Shown in pieces: positions 17,035-24,604 of a stretch of 55,926 nt of DNA. The notes below the pieces were generated by a model that was given only the letters and a program-made list of their open reading frames with translations, was not told the DNA's origin and did not search any database. Position 1 is the stretch's first letter, and each line of letters opens with the position of its first letter. Both the position numbers and the translations under genes were made by a program. This stretch comes from Parvibaculaceae bacterium (lineage in GTDB: Bacteria; Pseudomonadota; Alphaproteobacteria; Parvibaculales; Parvibaculaceae), in NCBI GenBank assembly GCA_029209985.1, contig JARGNZ010000021.1, positions 1-55,926 on the forward strand, in the 5' to 3' direction.

Positions 17035-18563
17035 GAAGGGGACCCTCCCAGCACGGCTGTTGCGGTTTCAGGACCGAAGGCAACAGGGGCCAGCAAATTG
17101 TAAATTTCTTGGGCATAGAAGAACAGCAGGAAACAGCCAATAGCTGTGAGACATGGGGGAAGCACCACCAGAAGAGGGGCTTCTTTGATGCGTGTGCTTA
17201 TGCTGCCTTTTGCGGCCGGTTCTGATAGATCGTCGGGGTTTGGCAAGAAGAAACCTTGTGCGACGACCGGTAAAAGATAGGCGACATTGAGAAGGGACGA
17301 AACCATCAAGACCCCAATCATGATGAGTTGTCCCGTGTCTGCGGCGGCCAGCAGAATATACCATTTACTCCACGCCCCGCCGAATGGCGGCAAGCCAATG
17401 ATTGACAATGAGCCAATGAGGAAGGCGGCATAGGTGAACGGCATGGTGCGCCCTAAACCACGCATCTGAGAGATGTTGGTTTTGTGGGTAGCAACATAAA
17501 TGGCCCCGGCGCACATGAAGAGTGTGATTTTGCCCATGGCGTGCATGGGAATGTGCATTGCGCCGCCCATCACGCCGAGCGAGCTGGCTAAGGCCATGGC
17601 AAGGGTGATGTAGGAAAGTTGTGAGACGGTGGAATAGGCCAGTCGGGCTTTCAAATTGTCTTTTGTCATGGCGACAATGGAGGCAATGAGAATGGATGCT
17701 GCAGCAAGCCACATGAGCCAATCTGAAGCCCCTGTCAGAGACAGATAATCAATCCCGAAAATATAGACCCCCACTTTAAGCATGGTGAAAACACCTGCTT
17801 TCACCACAGCAACCGCGTGAAGTAATGCCGAAACTGGCGTTGGGGCGACCATGGCAGCGGGGAGCCAACGGTGGAACGGCATGAGGGCGGCTTTGCCGAT
17901 GCCGAAGGCATATAGGGCCAGCAGTACAGGGGCAAAACTGTCGTCCAAATGTCCAGACAGGATGCCGCCATGCACGAAGTCGAGTGTGCCGGTGGCAACC
18001 CACGTCCAGATGATGGCCAGCAGTTGGAAGCCAATGGAGGTGCCAATCAAAATGCTTAAATACGTGCGCGCGCCTTTTTTGGCATCTGCGTTTTGTTTGT
18101 GGGCAACCAGCGGATAGGTGGAGAGTGTAAGCACTTCGTAGAAAATGAAGAGCGTGAACATGTTGGAAGCAAAGGCAATGCCCATGGAGGCGGAAATGGC
18201 CAAGGCAAAACACATGTAAAAGCGTGTCTGGTGAGCTTCTTTATTGCCGCGCATATAGCCAATGGCATAGAGGGCAGTGACAATCCACAAACCAGACGCG
18301 ACCACGCCAAATAACATGCCCAGCGGTTCGATTTTGAACGCCATGGACAGTCCGGGCATCACGTCGAAGAGGATGAGTTCGGGCACGGCACCTGCTTCAA
18401 CTTCGCGCAACAACCAGAAGGTGACGGAGAAGAGAAGAAGGGAGGTGAGGACGGAAATGATGTCGCGGACGATTGAGTTGCGATCAGACAGGCCAATCAA
18501 GATCATCCCGGCGAACGGAATGATGAGGGCCAAGGCGATGGCTGTTTCATGGGTGAGAGGCAT
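17031..18563 (-). CDS. Second MrpD-type antiporter-like subunit
   Basis: The 510-residue protein with ~14 membrane helices is of the NuoM/MrpD type. The helix-5 glutamate is in LFIFYEVLTLSTYPLVAHKQ. The following region has AALMPFHRWLPAAMVAPTPV, the conserved quinone-oxidoreductase family signature. It starts 5 bases after the stop of the upstream mrpD and overlaps the next gene by 4 bases. With its two neighbours it gives this operon three D-type subunits, where standard Mrp operons have one MrpD plus a long MrpA. Confidence 0.9.
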   Translation of the reverse strand: MPLTHETAIALALIIPFAGMILIGLSDRNSIVRDIISVLTSLLLFSVTFWLLREVEAGAVPELILFDVMPGLSMAFKIEPLGMLFGVVASGLWIVTALYAIGYMRGNKEAHQTRFYMCFALAISASMGIAFASNMFTLFIFYEVLTLSTYPLVAHKQNADAKKGARTYLSILIGTSIGFQLLAIIWTWVATGTLDFVHGGILSGHLDDSFAPVLLALYAFGIGKAALMPFHRWLPAAMVAPTPVSALLHAVAVVKAGVFTMLKVGVYIFGIDYLSLTGASDWLMWLAAASILIASIVAMTKDNLKARLAYSTVSQLSYITLAMALASSLGVMGGAMHIPMHAMGKITLFMCAGAIYVATHKTNISQMRGLGRTMPFTYAAFLIGSLSIIGLPPFGGAWSKWYILLAAADTGQLIMIGVLMVSSLLNVAYLLPVVAQGFFLPNPDDLSEPAAKGSISTRIKEAPLLVVLPPCLTAIGCFLLFFYAQEIYNLLAPVAFGPETATAVLGGSPS

Positions 18564-18568
18564 ATTGA

Positions 18569-20134
18569 TTACTCCTGCCCATGAGGGGTGACATGAGGGA
18601 TGAGTGAGTGAGATGGCTCAAGGATAATGTGTGCGCTATTATCCACGCTCCCCAGCAACATGTCCGCACCGGCTGATGCGGCGTGGGTTGTGAAGCTTGC
18701 GTCAATGCCGAAGTAAAAGCTGGCCCCAATGAGAACCCATGTCGAAATGAGCATCATGGGGGGGGCTTCTTTGATTTGCCGGGTCGGATTGGCAGGCTCT
18801 TGCAAGTATGCAGCTTCCACGACGCGCCAGACATAAATGACAGCGAGCAGAGAGGAGGCCACAATGAGAATGGCGGGCACCCAATGATTGGCCTCGAAAG
18901 CGGCGCTGATGAGATACCACTTTGAAATAAACCCTGCGGTGAGCGGGACGCCAATGAGACTTAGGCCACCGGCAACAAAAGCAGCCATGGTCCACGGCAT
19001 TTGTCTGCCTGCGCCGCGCAGATCTTCAATATTGGGAGAGCCATATCGCAAGACCAATGCGCCAACAGCCATGAAGAGGCCGCCTTTGGTTACTGCGTGA
19101 TTGAACAAGTGAATGATGGTGGCGGTCACGCCTGTTTTTGACAGGAAGGTGACACCAAGCAACATGTAGCCAACTTGTGCAATGGATGAGTAGGCGAGCA
19201 AGCGTTTCAAATTGGTTTGGAAAATGGCCACGATTGAAGCGGCAAACATGGCCATAATGGCGAGCGGCAACACCACCCATTCTAAGGTTTGCACTTCAAA
19301 TGGATAGTCGAAGCTGAAGACGGTGAAGAGGAACCGCAAAAGAGTGTAGATGGCAACCTTTGTGGCGGTTGCAGCTAGGAAGGCGGTTACCGCTGACGGG
19401 GCATAGGCGTAGGCATTGGGCAACCAAAGGTGCATTGGGAACATTGCGATTTTGAGGCCAAGCCCGACGAGAATGAACGCGAAGGCGACATTGAGGGTGC
19501 GGTTGTCTTCCAGCAAAAGGATTTTGTCGGCCAGATCAACCATGTTGAGCGTGCCCGTAAGGATGTAGAGTAGGCCCAAGCCAAGTACGAAGAAGGTTGC
19601 GCCGATTGTGCCCATGACGAGGTAGTTAAAGGCAGATGTGAGCGCGCGCGGGTCCTTTTTTGCGCCCATAGCCACCAACGCATAGGTGGATAGGGAGGAG
19701 ACTTCTAAAAACACAAAGACGTTAAAGGCGTCGCCGGTCACTGTTACGCCGAGCAAGCCGGTTAGGCACAAAAGGTAGGCTGTATAAAAATAGCTGTGCA
19801 GACTTTTGGGAATTTCACTTTTGATGCTGGCGGGTGCGTAGAACGGGATCAACGCGCCGATGCCTGAGACGATCAAGAGGACAAAAGCATTGAACGCATC
19901 AATGCGGTATTCAATGCCAAGTGGGGGTTCCCAGCCGCCTAAGTGGTAGGAAATTACAGAACCATCAATGACTTGTGCCAGCAGCACGCAAGAAATGACA
20001 AAAGTTGCGAGAGAGGCGATGAGGGTAATGGTCCACGCGATATGGCGTGACCCAAATAGCATGCATAGAGGTGCAGCGATAAGGGGAATGACGGTTTGCA
20101 GGGCAGGGAGGTGATGGGTCAGTTGCTCAAGCAT
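18569..20134 (-). CDS. mrpD: Cation/proton antiporter subunit MrpD (MnhD)
   Basis: The 521-residue membrane protein matches MrpD/MnhD in length and in position directly after mrpC. The conserved glutamate is in VFVFLEVSSLSTYALVAMG, and the family signature is IAMFPMHLWLPNAYAYAPSA. MrpD is one of the proton-translocating subunits of the hetero-oligomeric Mrp sodium/proton antiporter. The stop of mrpC overlaps the start by one base. No truncation is visible. Confidence 0.92.
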   Translation of the reverse strand: MLEQLTHHLPALQTVIPLIAAPLCMLFGSRHIAWTITLIASLATFVISCVLLAQVIDGSVISYHLGGWEPPLGIEYRIDAFNAFVLLIVSGIGALIPFYAPASIKSEIPKSLHSYFYTAYLLCLTGLLGVTVTGDAFNVFVFLEVSSLSTYALVAMGAKKDPRALTSAFNYLVMGTIGATFFVLGLGLLYILTGTLNMVDLADKILLLEDNRTLNVAFAFILVGLGLKIAMFPMHLWLPNAYAYAPSAVTAFLAATATKVAIYTLLRFLFTVFSFDYPFEVQTLEWVVLPLAIMAMFAASIVAIFQTNLKRLLAYSSIAQVGYMLLGVTFLSKTGVTATIIHLFNHAVTKGGLFMAVGALVLRYGSPNIEDLRGAGRQMPWTMAAFVAGGLSLIGVPLTAGFISKWYLISAAFEANHWVPAILIVASSLLAVIYVWRVVEAAYLQEPANPTRQIKEAPPMMLISTWVLIGASFYFGIDASFTTHAASAGADMLLGSVDNSAHIILEPSHSLIPHVTPHGQE

Positions 20135-20547
20135 TACGGACGCCCCTCCGCTGTAGGCATTTTACCGGTCGTGTCATAATCATGTTCAATTTTGAGAAGC
20201 TCATCTTCTTCAATGGAGCCGAATGTTTCTTTGATGCGGATGATGAGGGCCAGTCCGAGTGCAGTGGTGGCCACGCCCACCACAATGGCGGTGAGGATCA
20301 ACACATGCGGGAGCGGGTTTGAATAAACCTCATCCGGGTTGTCGGTGAAGATGGGCGCTGTCCCCCCGATGATTTTACCTGCTGAAATGTAGAGCATGAA
20401 AACCGAGGTTTGGAACAGATTGAGGCCGACGATCTTTTTGATCAAGTTACCTCGGCTCACAACAACGTAGAACCCAGTCATCATGAGGGTGATGACCAGC
20501 CAATAGTTGTAGCGGGCGATGATGAAGTCGAAGGTTAAGTCTTCCAT
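20134..20547 (-). CDS. mrpC: Antiporter subunit MrpC (NuoK-like)
   Basis: From the ATG at 20547 the protein has 137 residues. The frame extends to 20589, but that would overlap mrpB. Three helices are predicted (YNYWLVITLMMTGFYVVVSR, NLFQTSVFMLYISAGKIIGG, HVLILTAIVVGVATTALGLA), the NuoK/MrpC pattern. The C-terminal tail is cytosolic and acidic. It starts one base after the mrpB stop and ends in a one-base overlap with mrpD. Confidence 0.9.
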   Translation of the reverse strand: MEDLTFDFIIARYNYWLVITLMMTGFYVVVSRGNLIKKIVGLNLFQTSVFMLYISAGKIIGGTAPIFTDNPDEVYSNPLPHVLILTAIVVGVATTALGLALIIRIKETFGSIEEDELLKIEHDYDTTGKMPTAEGRP

Positions 20548-20548
20548 C

Positions 20549-20995
20549 TTACCAGTCCGTGTCCTTGATCTCGGGTGCGCGGGAGGCAAACGCCATGAAA
20601 ATTGCCGTCATGACCGCGAACACGGTTAGGCCGACACCAAATTCAATCACGATGATGCCGTAGTGCTGGCCGTGTGAGGCATGGGCCGGGTCTGAGGCAA
20701 AGGCGGCATAGTCGAGGTAATTAAACCCTAAAAACATGCTGACAACGCCTGTGCCGGCGTAAATGAGAACGCCAAGTGCCGCGAGTGCGCGCACGAGTGC
20801 GGGGGGCAGCACACGACGCAGGTGGCTGACGCCGTAGACAATGCCGTACAAAATAAAGCCAGCGGCAAAGATGACCCCTGCTTGGAAACCGCCGCCGGGA
20901 CCAAAGTCGCCGTGGAATTGTACGTATAGGGCGTAGAGCAAAATTGGGGGAATGAGGAACTTGGAAACAATCCGCAAAATGAGGTGGTGATGCAT
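20549..20995 (-). CDS. mrpB: Antiporter subunit MrpB (MnhB)
   Basis: This 148-residue protein has the MnhB signature FHGDFGPGGGFQAGVIFAAG after a first helix. Two or three more helices follow. MrpB packs between the MrpA and MrpF-type subunits in Mrp structures. The ATG overlaps the stop of the gene before it by one base (TAATG). Length and motifs are complete. Confidence 0.92.
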   Translation of the reverse strand: MHHHLILRIVSKFLIPPILLYALYVQFHGDFGPGGGFQAGVIFAAGFILYGIVYGVSHLRRVLPPALVRALAALGVLIYAGTGVVSMFLGFNYLDYAAFASDPAHASHGQHYGIIVIEFGVGLTVFAVMTAIFMAFASRAPEIKDTDW

Positions 20996-21558
20996 TAGAG
21001 ATCCTCCTCTTCATCTTCGCGTCTGCGTCTGCCCAATGTGGAGCGATGCAACAAGAGGATGACGGCAATACCGGCTGTAAAGACGACAGCTGTTTCGCCC
21101 AAAGTGTCGAACCCTCGGTAGGAACCTAGAATGCCGGTGACGATGTTGGGCATGTCGATGTCATGGGGGTAGCGCTCTATGTAGTCTGGCCCCACGTGTT
21201 GATGGATGGGGGCATCGGCTGAGCCAAATGCGGGCATGTCCATTGTGCCGTAAATCAACGCAGCCCCTGTGATGAAGACAACGAGCATTGGCAAAAGAGG
21301 TGAGCGCGTCGCTGGTTTTTCATCGTGCGGCGTGAGGCTGAGAGTGCCCAACAAAAGCACGGTGGAAATGCCAGCCCCGACGGCGGCTTCTGTAAAGGCA
21401 ACGTCTACCGCATCTAGGGTGACGAAGAGGCCAGCGGACAATAGGGAAAAAACGCTGGTCAACATGGTGACGGCGAAGAGGTTGCGTAAACGCACAATGG
21501 CAAAGGCTGTGAGTAACAGGAAAGAGAAGAGGGCAACGTCTATGAGGATGACACTCAT
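20995..21558 (-). CDS. Subunit equivalent to the MrpA C-terminus (DUF4040/MbhD-MbhE type)
   Basis: The 187-residue protein with five to six helices corresponds to the C-terminal part of long MrpA proteins. It begins with a DUF4040-like unit (AFIVRLRNLFAVTMLTSVFS is approximate; the text reads FAIVRLRNLFAVTMLTS), then FTEAAVGAGISTVLLLGTLS, where the Glu is typical. The second half resembles the MrpB N-terminal (MbhE-like) unit. In this operon the long MrpA is thus split: this piece stands alone while D-type subunits are separate genes. It overlaps mrpG by 4 bases and mrpB by one. Confidence 0.82.
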   Translation of the reverse strand: MSVILIDVALFSFLLLTAFAIVRLRNLFAVTMLTSVFSLLSAGLFVTLDAVDVAFTEAAVGAGISTVLLLGTLSLTPHDEKPATRSPLLPMLVVFITGAALIYGTMDMPAFGSADAPIHQHVGPDYIERYPHDIDMPNIVTGILGSYRGFDTLGETAVVFTAGIAVILLLHRSTLGRRRREDEEEDL

Positions 21559-21923
21559 GAGCTTTTCTCCTGATTTCCAGTGAGAGGGGCTTGCTGTTTC
21601 ATGTTTTTAGGACGAATGCCTGCGAGCCAAGCCGCATTGGCGACTGCATGGGTGCTGGTTGGGCTGGTGAAGAACAAAAACACGCCGATCAAAACCAGTT
21701 TGATGGTGACGATGGACCAGCCGGACTGCAAGATCATGCCAAGGATGAAAAGCTCGGTGGCGAGGGTGTCGACAACGCCCGCCCCGTGCAGGCGTGCCCA
21801 GAAGTCGGGCAAGCGGATCATGCCGATGGAGCCCACAATCAAATAAAAGCCGCCAATGATGAAGCAAATCCAACTGGCGACATCGAGTGCTGGGTCTATG
21901 TAGGGGGTGAGCCAGTCAATCAT
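21555..21923 (-). CDS. mrpG: Antiporter subunit MrpG (MnhG/PhaG)
   Basis: The start at 21923 is chosen because GGAGAT lies just upstream and gives a normal 122-residue MrpG; the longer frame runs through mrpF. Three helices are predicted, with the signature GSIGMIRLPDFWARLHGAG in the middle, typical of MnhG. The C-terminal part is polar. Overlaps with the neighbours (8 bases with mrpF, 4 with the MrpA-like gene) indicate tight coupling. Confidence 0.9.
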   Translation of the reverse strand: MIDWLTPYIDPALDVASWICFIIGGFYLIVGSIGMIRLPDFWARLHGAGVVDTLATELFILGMILQSGWSIVTIKLVLIGVFLFFTSPTSTHAVANAAWLAGIRPKNMKQQAPLTGNQEKSS

Positions 21924-22260
21924 GAGGGATCTCCTGACTGCGTGTTGGTTGCGAGGCATCATCGGGGGTGCTGGCGTCGATGGATTCATCTGTGTATGCG
22001 CTATCCAATCCAAGGGCGCGGTAGCGGAAGAACTTGAGGATGGCGATGGTGGAGATGAAATTGATCAACGCATAAAGAATGGCGATGTCGAGGAAATCTG
22101 GACGGCCAGTGAGAAAGCCCAGCACGCCGATCAGCAGCACGGTGACGGTGCCGAAGGAATTTACCGCGAGGACCCGGTCGTACAAGGTGGGGCCTAAAAA
22201 CAAACGCACCAGAATAAGCACAATGGAAATGAAAATAGAGAGGGTGGCGATTTCATACAT
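21916..22260 (-). CDS. mrpF: Antiporter subunit MrpF (MnhF/PhaF)
   Basis: The 114-residue protein has three helices. The family core RLFLGPTLYDRVLAVNSFGT is followed by RPDFLDIAILYALINFISTI, where the Asp residues are conserved in MrpF. A polar C-terminal tail of ~25 residues is longer than in most MrpF proteins. The TAATG arrangement couples it to mrpE. Confidence 0.92.
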   Translation of the reverse strand: MYEIATLSIFISIVLILVRLFLGPTLYDRVLAVNSFGTVTVLLIGVLGFLTGRPDFLDIAILYALINFISTIAILKFFRYRALGLDSAYTDESIDASTPDDASQPTRSQEIPHD

Positions 22261-22736
22261 TAGGCATTGCCCTCAATGGCTGTTACGCGTGCGCCCATGT
22301 CTGCGAGGGCTTCCATGTCGGCAGCGTCGTCTGTGAGTGCATGAACCAGAAAACTCCCCGGTTCAATTTCAACGGTGATGGTGCCGGGTGTCAGGGTGAT
22401 GGAATTGGCATAGATGACGCGGCCTAAATCATCACTTTGGTCGGTGGGAACGGTGATGAAGCTCTGATTGAGCACCATTTTTGGGCTTAAAATAACTTTG
22501 GTGACCGCCCAGTTCGCTTTGGCGACTTCTACTGTAAGCCACACAAAATAGGAGATAATGCCGTAGCCGATGTGGAGGGGGATGGTCTCGTGGTCGACAA
22601 CATCCATGCGGTGAGCAAGGTAGACGCACAACACAACCGATACCAAACCTAAGCTTAAAAGAAGCGGCTCGAAAAAACCTGACAAAAGCAGCCAGAGGGC
22701 AGACAGACCTAGCCCTAGGCCGATGGCATGCAGCAT
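22260..22736 (-). CDS. mrpE: Antiporter subunit MrpE (MnhE)
   Basis: The ATG at 22736 follows AGGAGGAG and gives a 158-residue protein, the usual MrpE size. The frame continues to 22847, but that N-terminus is polar and unlike the family. Two N-terminal helices are followed by a soluble domain with VYANSITLTPGT-like text (here VIYANSITLTPGTITVEIEP), the MrpE signature. It is the first gene of the ten-gene antiporter operon, so the operon promoter should lie in 22737-23000. Confidence 0.9.
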   Translation of the reverse strand: MLHAIGLGLGLSALWLLLSGFFEPLLLSLGLVSVVLCVYLAHRMDVVDHETIPLHIGYGIISYFVWLTVEVAKANWAVTKVILSPKMVLNQSFITVPTDQSDDLGRVIYANSITLTPGTITVEIEPGSFLVHALTDDAADMEALADMGARVTAIEGNA

Positions 22737-23132
22737 TGAGTGTGCTCCTCCTATGCAGATTGCGGCAGATACTCGATCGTCCTTATTTGGATACATCGGA
22801 GCGTTTTTGAAGTGCCGGGACTGCGTTTTATTAAGAGAGAGAATCAAAAACAGATTCTCAATAGTTTCTTTTAATGATTAGTCTGTAGGGGACGAATGGG
22901 CAAGCAAGAGGCCCCAAGGAATTGGTTTTTACAAATTTAATCGTGCTCTAAGAGGTGGAATCGCGGTTTTACGTGAATTTGATGGCGCTAAAGTTGTGTA
23001 AATTCAGGAATCGTGATGTTATGGTTAACTTTCTTTTGGAGGGGCTACCAGCTTTAAGCCGTGGAGCGGCGAGGCCAGATGAGATAGAGCGGCCTACAAT
23101 ATAGAGCGGCCTACAATATTGTCGGGGTGGGG
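22737..23132. other. Gene-free divergent control region between mrpE and the cold-shock gene
   Basis: This 396-base stretch must hold the promoters of both divergent units. It is AT-rich in 22840-23030 and contains a 17-base tandem duplication at its right end. A short frame of 27 codons from an ATG near 23019 exists but is not supported by anything else. I could not assign -35/-10 boxes with confidence, and no RNA structure was recognised. Confidence 0.5.
23084..23117. repeat. Perfect tandem duplication, 2 x 17 bp
   Basis: ATAGAGCGGCCTACAAT occurs at 23084-23100 and again immediately at 23101-23117. It ends 15 bases before the chosen start of the cold-shock gene, within its 5' leader. Confidence 0.95.
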
Positions 23133-23675
23133 ATGGAAGAAATTGTCGAGAGTTCTGCTGAATCCATCGACACTACGTTTGAGATAACTGGTGTTGTGAA
23201 GTGGTTTGACCCTGTTAAAGGGTTCGGATTTATTGTCCCAGATGATGGACGTGCAGACGTCATGGTTCATCTGTCCTGTTTGCGCCAAGCTGGCCGCGAA
23301 GCTCTTTTTGAGGGCGCAACGGTGACATGCGAAGCGGTGGAACGGGAAAAAGGTTTCCAAGCTATCAAGATAATTGACGTTGACGAGACAACGGCTGTGA
23401 AGCCGATCCCTCGGGAGGAGCATCGTCAACCTGCTACGGGTGTCGTGCCTGTGGGGGGATATGAGATGGCACTGGTGAAGTGGTTCAACCGGGCGCGGGG
23501 CTATGGCTTTGTGACGCGCGGGGACGGCACGCCAGATATTTTTGTACATATGGAGACATTGCGCCGGTTTGGCGTGCGCGAGCTTATTCCGGGCCAGCAC
23601 GTGAAGGTGCGTTTTGGCGAAGGGCCCAAGGGGCTTGCGGTTGCCGAAATTTTTGGGGAGCCAGAAGAGTCCTAA
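23133..23675 (+). CDS. Dual cold-shock-domain protein
   Basis: The 180-residue protein contains two cold-shock (CspA-like) domains. The first is at residues ~18-75 with [20 protein letters not shown] and VMVHLS. The second is at ~112-175 with [20 protein letters not shown] and IFVHMETL. Each bears the aromatic RNP1-type residues for single-stranded nucleic acid binding. Such double-domain proteins are common in Alphaproteobacteria. The ATG at 23133 sits 5 bases after GGGG; a GTG at 23127 is a less likely start. Its leader contains a 17-base tandem duplication. Confidence 0.9.
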   Translation: MEEIVESSAESIDTTFEITGVVKWFDPVKGFGFIVPDDGRADVMVHLSCLRQAGREALFEGATVTCEAVEREKGFQAIKIIDVDETTAVKPIPREEHRQPATGVVPVGGYEMALVKWFNRARGYGFVTRGDGTPDIFVHMETLRRFGVRELIPGQHVKVRFGEGPKGLAVAEIFGEPEES

Positions 23676-23786
23676 TGTGAGGCTTTTGGCTTTCTTCCGT
23701 ATTCTACACATCAAATGAATGCAGATACGCGCGGTGGTGAGCTGTGAATGCTTGTGGCTGGGCGTTTGAGTGGTTGGGGGAGAGTT

Positions 23787-24254
23787 ATGGCACGGGTAAT
23801 TGAAAGCCCTGAGGAAGAGCACGCGGATAAGCTTGCAGATGAGCACGCGGATGACCAGCCGCCTGTAGGGTATAAACGCTCCACTACACGCGGGCCTTAT
23901 ACCACGCACAATGGGCCTTTTTATCACCGTATCGATGAGACGTCGTTTTGGCATGGGGTGCGCTTGCAGCAGCGCCACTGTAATTCGCGCGGCATTGCCC
24001 ATGGGGGCATGTTGATGGCGTTTTGTGATGGCTTGCTTGCGACGGCCGTGCACCGGGAAACCCGCCAAGGGGCTGTTACGGTGCGAGTCACCAGCGATTT
24101 TCTCTCAGCAGCGAAGGCGGGGGAGTGGTTAGAGGGCACGGCCCGGGTCACAAAGGTGCTTGAAGACATGGTTTTCTGCTCTGGAGAGGCGAAAGTTGGG
24201 GATAGTTTGGTCATAAAGGTCAGTGGCGTGTTTAAAGTTCTAAAAAAACGGTAA
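23787..24254 (+). CDS. PaaI-like acyl-CoA thioesterase (hotdog fold)
   Basis: From the ATG at 23787 (GGGGGAGAG just upstream) the protein has 155 residues. An in-frame ATG at 23748 has no good ribosome site. After a charged ~40-residue N-terminus comes the 4HBT hotdog domain with CNSRGIAHGGMLMAFCDGLL, whose HGG and following acidic residue fit the PaaI active site. TSDFLSAAKAGEWLEG follows. It probably cleaves a medium-chain or aromatic acyl-CoA; substrate unknown. It lies ~100 bases before tRNA-Pro. Confidence 0.88.
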   Translation: MARVIESPEEEHADKLADEHADDQPPVGYKRSTTRGPYTTHNGPFYHRIDETSFWHGVRLQQRHCNSRGIAHGGMLMAFCDGLLATAVHRETRQGAVTVRVTSDFLSAAKAGEWLEGTARVTKVLEDMVFCSGEAKVGDSLVIKVSGVFKVLKKR

Positions 24255-24358
24255 TCGCGCTTGCATGTCGTGAAAAACCTGTGTAAATCCTGCTCCACAA
24301 ATTGATCAGGGTTTGCAGCAGCGAACTTGGTGGTCAGACCCTCTGCGGAGGGCAGTGT

Positions 24359-24435
24359 CGGGGCATAGCGCAGCCTGGTAGCGCACCTGGTTTGGGACCA
24401 GGGGGTCGTAAGTTCGAATCTTACTGCCCCGACCA
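24359..24435 (+). tRNA. tRNA-Pro (anticodon TGG), prophage integration target
   Basis: The gene is 77 bases long with encoded CCA (24433-24435). Acceptor CGGGGCA pairs with TGCCCCG. The anticodon stem CCTGG/CCAGG encloses TTTGGGA, giving anticodon TGG. The T arm holds AGTTCGAAT. The phage integrase gene begins 170 bases further on, pointing back to the tRNA, so the 3' half of this gene is the likely attachment site and was restored on integration. Confidence 0.95.
24405..24435 (+). mobile_element. Probable attL core (3' part of tRNA-Pro)
   Basis: Tyrosine integrases usually recombine at the anticodon or T-arm half of a tRNA. The integrase gene lies directly downstream, so the crossover should fall in this stretch. 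The matching attR copy must lie beyond the right end of the window. The exact core length cannot be set without it. Confidence 0.5.
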
Positions 24436-24495
24436 CTAACTTCTTGAAAACATTGAATAAATTGAACGTCGGCCTTAGGGGCCTAAAGTCGTTTT

Positions 24496-24520
24496 TCAAA
24501 AGTTGGTCAAAAGTTGGTCA
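24496..24520. repeat. Tandem 11-bp repeat next to attL
   Basis: TCAAAAGTTGG occurs at 24496-24506 and 24507-24517, followed by TCA of a third unit. It lies between the tRNA and the integrase gene, where arm-type integrase or excisionase sites are usually found. That role is inference. Confidence 0.6.
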
Positions 24521-24604
24521 ATTTTTCCCTCGAACAATTCACGTGCACAGCTATTTCACACCCAAAGAATGAGTCTGTGCGGGCATTGATGCTGGAGTTG
24601 AAAA

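Noticed and set aside
23019-23102. 27-codon upstream frame before the cold-shock gene
   Set aside because: It ends in the tandem duplication and has no supporting feature; kept only as part of the control region.
23094-24068. 324-codon minus-strand frame over the cold-shock and thioesterase genes
   Set aside because: It is antisense to two well-supported genes and has a protein composition without any recognisable domain.
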